Assembly: GCF_000327385.1 (NCBI RefSeq)
Contig: NW_008709919.1
Coordinates: 1,394,530-1,458,529, forward strand
DNA length: 64,000 nucleotides
Source of the DNA: Lottia gigantea
Lineage: Eukaryota > Mollusca > Gastropoda > Lottiidae
Direction of reading: 5' to 3'
Shown: positions 1 through 9,194 of the stretch, one piece after another
How the letters are laid out: each line of letters begins with the position of its first letter
How positions within the stretch are numbered: position 1 is the stretch's first letter
Position numbers and translations under genes: made by a program
The notes under the pieces: model-generated
Seen by the model: only the letters and a program-made list of their open reading frames with translations
The model's database searches: none
What the model was told of the DNA's origin: nothing

Positions 1-1200
1 CCTTCTTTCTTTCTTCCCTCAAGTAATTTATGTCAATTTTGGATAATGTCAGGCATAATTAAATACCAAACTAACAGTTGATGTAAATTAATGTGTAAAA
101 TAATGATATCCTGTGTAAATGAGACAAGATTGATATTATAATGGGAACAGTGTACGATATCACTTTAAGATAAACTGATATCAGAGAATCTATCAACTGC
201 CTCTGATTATTCACAGCGTAATCTGTTCTCATATTAACATCACAAATGTTTTAAACAAATTTCCTTTCTTTGATAACTTTATCATACCACTTTCTATTGT
301 GATGACCCGTTTACAATGGGTAACGGATAAAAAATGTAACCGATAAAAACCATCAATGCATAAATTTGGATAGTTGCTAAAAGAAAAGACAGAATTTTAA
401 TTGTTAGCGTAACGTCCCAATCAATCTGAATAATTTCTATTATTTTGTAAGATCATATATGTGCTACGTGTACGAGGTATTTAGCTGTAAAGTAAAGTCA
501 TGGCATAGATAAAGGGTTTGTTCAGCAGTGAGGAATTCGAGGATGCCAAAAAACCCTAAGAGTTAAAACGGTTAATGTTTAGACTAAGTCACAAAAGATG
601 ATGCTATGGTTACAAGTCAGTATGCGTGAAGGCTTTACAACTATAATGGATCCAGCGAAAATAGCAAGCTTGTCAGGTAGACGAATTTATGGTATCTAGT
701 CTTGCTTTAGTTGGGTGCATTCGAAAAGAAAATATTCATCCAATTCGAATATAAAACGTTTCCTTGCTTCAGTCAACCACAGGAGTATGGACATGACTGA
801 ATATGAAACAGGGTTTCGTTTTTTAAATTACTGAAGTAATCCAGAAACTGTCAGTAATTTGCTCTCTCTTATTGAATATACACAAATGAAATCAAAAATC
901 TATGCAGAAACCTCGGAAAAAATCTCGGACATGATCTCAAAATCTCAACCCATCAAATGGAATAACAACTTGTTAATAAATCATTTTTATCGATAATGCT
1001 GAGGAAATAAAAATCTGTTTATAAATATTTCACACATCTAACAAAATATAAATAAAAATCTGATTAATTTATCAATAAATAATATAGGGCAGTGGATTGA
1101 AGATGGCAGGCGAACATAATTATTCAACACAGTAATTGAATTGATAACTTTGAAATACTTATTTGGTCGCTCAGAATTAGCAGAAATACAAGTGATTTTA
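1..1200. other. Intergenic DNA, no gene seen
   Basis: I find no convincing coding exon or RNA gene here. The first 20 bases are a pyrimidine run (repeated CTTT) like the tail of a TTTC-ending SINE whose body would lie left of the window. The rest is unremarkable AT-rich sequence. Confidence 0.5.
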
Positions 1201-1239
1201 CGCATCACTTATGATATACAATATAACACATATTACTTT

Positions 1240-2270
1240 GTATTCAAACAATGCAACATACATGTATGTTGATGTTCTATAATAGTGAATACAGATTCAA
1301 AATACTGTATCTCAATGTACATATAATGCAACACTCAATGATTGGTAGATATATACAATGCAACACAATAATAAATGTGCAGCACATAAAGTTATGTATA
1401 ATATTTAATGCTACAAACCAATTATTCATAAATGTAACCTGCAATGCAACACTTAGTATGTACAAATACACACATTGCAAAACATCAGTAATGTAAGAAT
1501 ACAATACAACACAGGTCTAAGGATTCAAAAATACACAAAACACAACACACATTAGAGTAAATATAAACAACTAGATATACATGATTTAAATTATGACACA
1601 ATACATGCCATTCGGAAGGATTAAAATTTTTCAAAAAAGGCAGTAAATTTGAGATGATCACATAATTCAACTCGTAGTACAAAGATACACATAGATACAT
1701 CGACCGACATACATAAAATACAATACAATCAATCGGGAAAGTAAAAAATTGCTCAAATATGTCAGTCAGTGAATTTGAGATGATCGCATTTCGCTTTAGA
1801 TACATACAAACAAATATACACACATTGATACATGGTGTACAAAAAGATCCAATATATGCAATAAATTGTTTAGATGAAATATGGCAGTGTATTTGAGATG
1901 ATACATACAAACAAACAATTAAAACACATAGATACATCGACCAACATACATGATGTAAAAAAAGATACAATACATTCCGTTTGGGAAGGTAAAAATTGCT
2001 CATATACAATTAGGCAGTGTATTTGAGGCAGTGTATCACATAAATTAAGTTTGTAGATACAGGCAAACCGACATACAAAGATACATCGACCGACATACAT
2101 GATGTAAAATACGATTCAAATAAAATAAGGCAGTGTTTTTGAGATAATCACATAAATTAACCTTTTTTAACCGATCGACCGACATACATGATGTAAAATA
2201 GGATAAAAAAAATTGTTGTAAAAAAAATATTACAACGTAGTGGCGATAATCACGTAAATTTATGAATATA
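1240..2270. repeat. Degenerate tandem repeat field downstream of the TRADD-N gene
   Basis: Two irregular repeat types follow one another. From about 1250 to 1510 the phrase ATGCAACA recurs. From about 1560 to 2250 a longer unit recurs, containing GACATACATGATGTAAAA (copies near 1706, 1943, 2092 and 2181), GGAAGGTAAAAATTGCTC and GGCAGTGTATTTGAGATGAT. Copy spacing varies (about 237, 149 and 89 bp), so the array has been rearranged. Several apparent short reading frames on both strands arise only from the repeats. The field lies just 3' of the minus-strand gene ending at 2529. Confidence 0.7.
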
Positions 2271-2528
2271 TGCAAGAAGTATGAAAGAGAAAACAAGAAG
2301 GTCAGTCAGAAACTAAGGATAAGAAGAGATAGGAAAGGGGACGTAATTATGTTAACGTAAAGTCTAAAAAGCAGCAAGTGGCTGTTTTATCAAGACTACA
2401 AGAATATAGCTATAAAATGAAAAATAAACAATTTTTATCTATATTTTAAGGTAGTCAATAACGAATTTAAGCTTAGTCATTTGGTTCATGAACATATCTT
2501 GATGTCAAAGACTTGTATGAATGGTGTA

Positions 2529-2745
2529 TTATCTGGGACTGTATCTCGGTGATAGAGGAGAACAATGTGGTGATTTTGGAGAGACTAGTGGGGAATATGG
2601 TGAACCATGGCGACTATTTGAACCTCTTGACTGAAAACTGGCACTGATGTTCTCTTGGTCGTCTTCATCTTGATCAAACAGTGGTGATTCAACAATTTGT
2701 CGTATCTCTTCTAAATTAAACAAGTTAGGTGAACGTGGTGAATTT
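2529..2745 (-). CDS. TRADD-N gene exon 8 (C-terminus, stop at 2529-2531)
   Basis: The acceptor is TTTATTTTATTACAG. After an acidic stretch (DQDEDDQEN) the protein ends in a dense block of Ser-Pro pairs spaced two to five residues apart, closing with SPRYSPR. I found no AATAAA within 500 bases downstream on this strand, so the 3' end of the transcript is not defined. Confidence 0.8.
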
Positions 2746-5700
2746 CTGTAATAAAATAAATTGTATGATGGAACAAGTAATGAAGCATAGATCTATTCTG
2801 TGTTTACATAGGTAACGTCACTTTATCCTATGAAACTCAAGAATAGTTCAAAGCCTTCAAAAATCTTCAATGCATTGGCTTAGTCATGCCTGTTTTTTTT
2901 GGGTTTTTTTTTTTTGGTTAAAATCCCTTAGTAGGCCTCTTATTGAACTAGATCAGATTATGACGTCACTGTTTCTTACAGTGGTGTGCGAAACTGAGGT
3001 AATGGTCATTTTCAGGAAGGTGCAAACAGAAGTAATCAGTGTCTTCCATATACGTGAAAATTCCAGAAAATACAGTCTGTTGCAAATGTCCATGAATGAT
3101 TAAAGAAGAAATATTCAATATTATTTATTTCAAGGGAAATAACTTATTTCTCTACCATTTAATCCAGACCGACGAAAATGGTTATATATTTGAAAACATG
3201 CTTATCGAATACCCGAATAAAAAAAGGTAACTTACAGGTCTTGAAATGCGCGCCTTGATTGATCACCAAAAGAAAATTTTCGTTCTCGTTTGGAAGATGT
3301 GTTAGGTGAGCAGTTTTCCATGGGTGAGTCTAATGGCGAATGACAGAGAAGTATTGGTGTTGAACTTGAGCGGGTTTTAGTCATGTTCGCTTTTGGTGAG
3401 TCTGGAATTCGTAACAAATCTTCGGCACTCTTTGCTGCTCTTCTGTCTGGAGACCTCTGAAAATTCAGATCGTTAAACTGATTTCATAATAATTTGAAGT
3501 TTCAGGAAAGAAATATACTTTAGCTGCTCACCAATGTTTTGCAAGTATGTTGTTTGAATTTTGGGTTTCGTTTTCACGGTTCGGATCTTTAGTACTTGGT
3601 TTATGTATACACCCATACCATCATCAGTGTAATTGTTGACAATATGTCTGCACAACCGTGTGCACATGAAAGCTTACACAGGATGACTTTTCCCAGATAG
3701 TGAAAAGCGTTAAGTAGAAACTGTGATGTTACCTTAAAAGGAGATGCATTTTTCGATGGACTAATTACTGTAGCATTCGAGAAACTTGAAGCTAGAAAAG
3801 AAACAATGTGGAGACAATATTTGTAATAGTGACATCATAATACCATAATAATGGTTAAATAACTTTTATAAGAAAAATTATAGGAATCACAGAAAGTAAG
3901 AATAGTGCAAGCTGTGTGTGTATGTTCAAATAGACCACAAATAGATTATTTCCAAGGAAAGCAAGGATTCGGGTGGTAAAGTACCAGTTACTGTAAGTCC
4001 GTGCCTTCGGTAACTTGTTACTTCCAATCACTTATGTCATTGCTTACGCAACATTACCTAACCGAAATGTTGCAACCTAAATTTCCCAAACTATAAGCAG
4101 TACTGGGATTCATGCATTTTGACTACTAGTGAAACGTGACAGATTTAGAAGAACAATATTTACCCAATTCGGCTTGGCACACACGATATTCATCCTTTAA
4201 TATTGTAACGCCTAGATTAATAAATTTGGCGTTGTTCTTTAGTAAAATACTGGGCGTAATGAAAATATTGTTTATAAGAGTTTGTAATTCACCGGATTTA
4301 AATTTCAACCACAAATCTTCTAATGAGTTCAAAGTTGGACAATTTAGTCTTATAACTACACTGCCGTTATAAATACGAGACACAGAACGACCATGACTAC
4401 ACAATTGTTTCATCCGCAGAGCCACTTTTATTGCCTCTAGTACCATGTAATTGGTTTCATTGAGTTCCTTGTCTCGTTGCCTTTGCTCAGTCTGTGTATA
4501 ACACTCCTTAGGGATTTTACGGTAGGCATCAAGGGCTAGCTGCAATACGTCATCTTCGACTCGTTTACATTCACAATGCCTATTATGGTGCTGTGTATGG
4601 TTAAGGTATTTGAGCTGTTGAGATAGGTCTTGACACTCTCTGACTATACCAGTACATTGTATAGTCATATCTATATCACCTGTAACAATAAAAAAACAAA
4701 CACATTTAGAAGCATTCCAAAATGGACTACATGGACAACACCTTTGCGTTTAGATGGGGTCATTCGAAAGAGAACAGTAGATAGTAAATCACCCATTTCA
4801 ATTCACCTAACAAAGATTTTCTTGAATAGATCAAATCATTGGGCCGAGTTGTTGATGAGAGACAGAGAAGTCTTCTTTGTTTTCTATTTGACTGTCGTGG
4901 CATCATTTATTATACAACCTGTATTACACGGGGCCTTAGTTTATTGTCAAATCAAAACGACTAAACGCTTTTCCATGCCAATCAAATAACTTGCATCACT
5001 AACAGGACAATGGATCCAATAAACATAATATTAAGTTACCTTGACACCTTTCATTAATATCTCCGTTTAGAGGCTGGCGTCTGGAGAAGGTACTACAACA
5101 ATTATACGTATGTGTATGTGGATGCTGAATGCTTTCAAACTGGTCATAATATTGACCATCAAATATTGCTGAAGGTCCATTTATGTTACTCATTCTTCTT
5201 TGGAGTGGAGCACCTGCTAATAAAATACAGGTTTCTTTTGGTTCAAGTTAAACATTCGCATTATTTTCAAATTTCGTTTTCTATTTCAGTTCATGATGGA
5301 TTGTCTACAAAGTGACCTTACAAATCACTAAGAGAAGACCTACACGCACATATTATCCAAATCGAATTCATAAATCAAAAGCCGACCAGTGATAAAACCA
5401 TAGCACTGAAGTATCATCAATATCCCAAAAAATAAATCGAGTTATGAGGCCAATAATTACTTGATTCCTCAGTAATGGCAACATTGTCAAAAATGAAATT
5501 TAACCAATGGAAATTGGTCAAGTTTGATGTGTATCATTTGTCAATCAAAGCAGGGATGCATTTATCAACAAATCATATAAGACGGCGATCCCAATCTTAT
5601 TTGTAGTGTTCTTTACCACGAAATAGGAGCTATAGCCCCCCCCCCCCCCCCCCCTCCCCCTTATATATGTGTTTCAATTTTTTCATTTCTCAAGATCATT

Positions 5701-8700
5701 ATAAAAAAAATAATTACCCAATTCATTAACGGTTTGCATGTGATCGTTGTTCCATGAATCACGAACGGTAGTGTACTGGAAGAATTAAAAAATTGCTTGA
5801 GAACTACATCCACGAAAACCCTAAACTACAGTAACAAATAGCTATCAAGATCATGAATACAAGGGAATGGATCGACTAAAAGTGCCAACTGGGTCCGTCA
5901 AAATTTCCATAATTATATGCCAGGTATGCACAGAAGATCATAAACAAAGTGCAATATATTATTAATGCAACACATTACACAATAACGATGAATCTAAATG
6001 GAGGCCAAGTTTTGAAATTAACACTTGGCGATCCAATACTATGAATGTTCTGAAAGTGTTTCAAGCTTACGACATTTCTTGGGAATGAATGTACCTACCC
6101 TATGATTGTTTTCTCTAAATAATTGTCTTCGAGCAGCAGTATCGTGACTAAAATGGTAACCAGATTCCTGTCTGTCCATAGATCTGTTGATAAATCGTTG
6201 GTCGTGCTCGCTGACAGGAAGAGAAATAGAACGCAGAAGATGAATTTTATCCAATTCAGCAATGCTTAATTTAGATGGGGATTGATCCTCAATATTGCTT
6301 TGGCTTCGAAGTGGGCCACGTTTTTCTGGGGACACTTTCTGGCCAAAGTAGAATCCTTGATCAGCAGAGCTTCTTGCCAACAAATTGTAACCTTTCTGTG
6401 GGGTCACGGATGGTGGTCTGTATGGTTCTGAAGACATTGTAGAAGCCGTTCGGTTGTACAGATATTCTTTTTCTGTTCTCTGCAATCGATCATTACTATC
6501 GTGCGGAGAGACGTGAAATCTGTATTCATGAGAATTGGGTCTGGTTGCTGTGTCTGGAAACACGAAGATATTTTCTTCTTTACTTTTTAGTGATGGAGTT
6601 TTGATTACTGACGATGTTCGGATATGTGGACTTTGTGGCACATTTAAATTTTGTTGAAGGTTTTGGTTATGAGGACTTGAGGACAAAGTCGAAGTTGTAT
6701 GGTTCGAGTAATATGGACTTGAGGCCACGGTCGAAATTGGGTGGTTTTGGTAATGTGGACTTGAGGGCACATTCGAAGTTTGTTGGAGGTTTTGGTTATG
6801 TGGACTTGAGGACAGAGTAGATGTTTCATGGTTCAGGAAACGTGAACTTGAGGGAACATTCGCAGTCTGTGGAACGTTTTTGTAATGCGAATCTGAAAGA
6901 ACACTGGACGTTTGTTGAAGATTTTGATACGTAGATGATTTCAGTCGTTTTGATGTTCCAGGCTCCTGACTTGGTGTAAGTGAATTTACAGTATCTTCCT
7001 CAGAAGGAATAAACGTTCCTCTCCTTTCAAATTCGATCGATAATTGTCGCTTAATCTTTCTGGGAGGGTCCTGAAGAGCGAATCCAAGGTTCTCTACAAA
7101 ACAAATAGAAAAAAAATATGACATAAATAACTCGTCAAGCTCGCCGAGTTCTCAAACTTCCTGACAAAATCGATCTAGAGCTGCAGTATCACCAAGTTCA
7201 TTTGATTGGTGTGTCCGCAACGATCTCAACGATTGATGTGAAATTCCCTTTTAGCAAATACTATTGACTAAACGCTCAAGGAACAGCACAATGGCACAAG
7301 ACCTGAATGTCAAATGCAAATGATAAACCATCTGAGAATAAATTGACTGACCTGTTTTGGAATCAGAAGTTTGTCCATCTCCTCTGTCATAGTTTGTTCT
7401 CAGTATTAAAGGACTTGGGGATATTCTTCTGTATTGCATATCGTAAACCAGGTTGCTCTTCTTTAGAGAATATCCAGAATTATTCCTTACTTGCATTTCG
7501 GCGTCTTGGCGTAATTCATTGCGAATCGCAGTTCCAATGGGTGACTTACTAAATGGTAATCGTTCTTGCAACCCCGCTTTGAAATGACCAACCTCGGTTT
7601 GCTTATATTCTCTTTGATTGTATGCAAAATGTACCCCCTTCCCTTCGTCGACGTAAGCTGTTTGTACATCATTATAAGCATCAACTTTGTCATGAGCAGA
7701 TCTGGAACTCATGATGGTTTGCCCGATTGCTTGAGAATTTTCAACTTCAACGAAATCTGATCGATCTTGTTGGTTTGTTATGGTAGAAGTGCGTTGTGCA
7801 TGCTTAGGTTTTGTATTGTGTACGCTTTGAATCATCTCAGCAGAAGCATATCCATCATTAATAAAACAACTTGATGAAAATACACTCTCGTCTCCATGAA
7901 CTTGTATTATAGTCGGGAACGCTTTATTACGAATAAGTATTTCGTTACGGGTTTTTAACTCATCATGATTGCGACTGGAATCATCCACAACTGAAATCCT
8001 GTCTTGAAAGGGTATTTCATATAGATGCCCTTCTCCACTGACACGATCTTTGGCAGGTACCCGTTTATGCTGTTGGTTTGAAAAACTATCATTTGGAACG
8101 ATGAGTTTTTCTGTTCCCTGGGATATTTTGCTATCATCTCTTAAATCCGAATATGTTTGGAATTCCTTGGGTTCTTTATATGGCGTATTGTTGTTTTTGT
8201 AATCTTCAATTTCTTGTTGCTCATCGATTTTGAATACATCGTCATCGGTAAAACGTTTCGGCAAATTATACTGGGGACATTGGCTATCACGATTTTGATA
8301 ATGTATGTTATGAACTGATTCAGTGCGACAATCTTCCTGTAAATTGTGGTGCTGATAGTAATTCGACTCTCTATCGTGGTATTGTGATATCTGAAAAGGA
8401 TGAAAAAGACTTTTGGCCGTTGAAATGAACCTGTAATCTCAATAGGCTTTCTTAACTACATTGGAAATTATGATTATCATTATCAGCTATGTAAACACAT
8501 GTGGAAGCACAGATGTATCCAGTCGCAGCGGAACCAGGTGCATGTCCTGCCTCACTAGCGACATCCGCCATGGCATTTCTTATAATGAAACTCGAAACTC
8601 AGGGCCTTAATGCCATAAGGACTCAAGAATAATCTTGTCTTCGGAAAGATCATCAGTCTGTTGTTTGGCAACTTCGGTTTAATTTGGCAATGTATTTGAG

Positions 8701-9194
8701 ACATTTCTTGCTTCGTAATGGCTGCCTCGAAATACACATATAAGCTATGAAGTTTTAGATTGAGTTTCTGTATTGTAACTTAGGATATCGGATGTTAGAA
8801 AAGAAAATACCCATGGTGGGTGCTTTACATCATTTTACTCAAAGAAATTTAATATCTTAAAAACTAGATTTTATCGTGTAAAATTATCATAAAATTTTAT
8901 ATCATATTTTAATATTGTCATACACGACGCATAATCAATTACCCTTATATCCGGCCTTCGCTTTATATCTTGTCTCAATGCACCTGTCTTACTCTCACAG
9001 CTCTCTATTGGTACACACGAATTTAAGCCCTCGTCCTTCATACGACCGGTTAAGGTTCCATTTCCGGTAGTAGATAAGATATAATGGCTTAGTGACTCCT
9101 CGGTTTCATTTTCCTTTACGTTGTGATGATATGCTGGATTAACTTCATGTCTTTCTGTGATGTAGTTTGCCATTAAATTACTTGTTTCTGCCAT
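2529..9194 (-). CDS. TRADD-N domain protein with Ser-Pro-rich tail (8 coding exons, ~1166 aa)
   Basis: Exons in transcription order are 8943-9194, 7352-8390, 6071-7093, 5040-5213, 4164-4679, 3733-3791, 3236-3456 and 2529-2745. All junctions are GT-AG, intron phases run 0,1,1,1,1,0,2, and the coding sum is 3501 bases, exactly 1167 codons with the stop. The ATG at 9194 has G at +4 and an in-frame TAA 13 codons upstream. The protein starts with about 770 low-complexity residues rich in Ser, Asn, Gln, His and Pro. A short exon 4 follows, then a helical segment and TRADD-like N-terminal domain (about 870-1001), then a tail with 17 Ser-Pro pairs. No death domain, kinase, nuclease or membrane segment is visible. 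TRADD-N domains occur in immune and cell-death adaptors, so a cytosolic scaffold role is inferred. The family call rests on pattern recognition of the domain; the gene model is stronger than the function. Confidence 0.82.
3236..3456 (-). CDS. TRADD-N gene exon 7 (Ser-Pro tail)
   Basis: The acceptor is GAATTTTCAG and the donor is the consensus ACCT/GTAAGT (phase 2). It begins RSPDRRAAKSAEDLLRIPDS and includes HSPLDSP and CSPN motifs and a basic patch KRERKFSFGDQSRR that could serve as a phosphosite or nuclear signal. These uses are inferences. Confidence 0.8.
3555..3602 (+). repeat. Dispersed repeat copy (GGGTTTCGTTTT family)
   Basis: The phrase TTTTGGGTTTCGTTTTCACG followed by GTTCGGATCTTTAGTACTTG recurs near 27355-27415 (minus) and 55270-55325 (plus). 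This copy lies in an intron of the TRADD-N gene. The family is not identified. Confidence 0.55.
3733..3791 (-). CDS. TRADD-N gene exon 6 (59-bp micro-exon)
   Basis: A strong acceptor (TTTCTTTTCTAG) and a TAAG/GTAACA donor enclose 59 bases that read through in only one joining phase. It encodes ATVISPSKNASPFK, the first two Ser-Pro pairs of the tail. The exon is short and has no Met. Confidence 0.75.
4164..4679 (-). CDS. TRADD-N gene exon 5: helical segment plus TRADD-N domain (residues 830-1001)
   Basis: The acceptor is TTATTGTTACAG at 4680 and the donor is TTGG/GTAAAT at 4164. Residues of about 870-925 are predicted helical, with VLQLALDAYRKI and ELNETNYMVLEAIKVALRMK as landmarks. The TRADD-like N-terminal fold follows: a first strand NGSVVIRL at 934-941, then SLEDLWLKFKSGELQ at 948-962, then ITPSILL, and a last strand with DEYRVCQAEL at 992-1001 where the exon ends. 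The order strand, LW-x-x-[YF]-x-SG-x-L helix, TPxIL helix, final strand is the family signature as I know it. The frame continues 12 codons past the donor to a stop, but phase-1 splicing to exon 6 continues the protein. Confidence 0.75.
5040..5213 (-). CDS. TRADD-N gene exon 4 (residues 772-829), NAGNAG acceptor
   Basis: The acceptor reads TTAGCAG, so splicing after either AG keeps the frame and would add or drop one residue. The donor is CAAG/GTAACT, phase 1. The peptide has a His/Thr stretch and two adjacent Cys, with no recognised domain. An internal ATG at 5193 is not needed as a start because exon 3 splices in frame. Confidence 0.75.
5636..5660. repeat. Homopolymer C tract (G tract on the transcribed sense strand)
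   Basis: Nineteen C, one T and five C lie in intron 3 of the minus-strand TRADD-N gene, so the pre-mRNA carries a run of 24 G with one interruption. Such runs can form G-quadruplexes and are unstable in length; some of the length may also be an assembly artefact. Confidence 0.85.
6071..7093 (-). CDS. TRADD-N gene exon 3 (residues 431-771, repeats and GTFIP motifs)
   Basis: The acceptor is TTTGTTTTGTAG at 7094-7096 and the donor is TGTC/GTAAGC at 6071. A motif RQL followed by RRGTFIP lies at residues 446-460, and a second form, RRQLFRENNHRVGTFIP, at 752-768 directly before the exon end. Between them, residues of about 487-585 carry imperfect repeats with NLQQTSNVP, SSPHYQNH and STLSSSPHNQ as core phrases (DNA 6614-6900). 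The rest is Ser/Arg-rich and looks disordered. The frame runs 10 codons past the donor to a stop, but the phase-1 donor joins exon 4 in frame. Confidence 0.8.
6610..6900. repeat. In-frame coding tandem repeat, TRADD-N gene exon 3
   Basis: The plus-strand reading shows recurring blocks built around TATGTGGACTTGAGG and GTTGGAGGTTTTGGTTATG. Units of roughly 75-80 bp are divided into sub-units. They encode Gln/Asn/Ser/Pro/His-rich peptide repeats on the minus strand. Length changes in multiples of three would keep the frame. Confidence 0.7.
7352..8390 (-). CDS. TRADD-N gene exon 2 (residues 85-430, disordered)
   Basis: The acceptor is a pyrimidine tract ending in TTTTCAG at 8391 and the donor is ACAG/GTCAGT at 7352. 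The encoded segment is hydrophilic and rich in His, Gln, Asn, Asp and Tyr near its start, with scattered acidic and basic patches and no recognisable fold. Its open frame begins 42 codons before the first Met, which supports splicing from exon 1 over an internal start. Confidence 0.78.
8943..9194 (-). CDS. TRADD-N gene exon 1 (residues 1-84, start codon)
   Basis: The reading begins MAETSNLMANYITERHEV and is charged and polar without a signal peptide, so the product is probably intracellular. It ends at AGG before GTAATT (phase 0). The open frame runs 24 codons past this donor, but joining to the next exon is preferred because the phases match. A weak acceptor-like CAG at 9243-9245 suggests a 5' non-coding exon further upstream. 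Confidence 0.72.

Noticed and set aside
1485-2296. Overlapping minus-strand frames up to 174 codons rich in Cys, Tyr and Val
   Set aside because: They come from the degenerate tandem repeat and are not preserved between units.
4126-4163. Continuation of the TRADD-N exon to a stop at 4126
   Set aside because: A phase-1 donor (TTGG/GTAAAT) at 4164 joins a micro-exon and two more exons in frame. The Ser-Pro tail reads through without a break, so the stop lies in an intron.
8555-8737. 60-codon minus-strand frame inside intron 1 of the TRADD-N gene
   Set aside because: Exons 1 and 2 join directly in phase 0, and this frame has no matching acceptor and donor pair.
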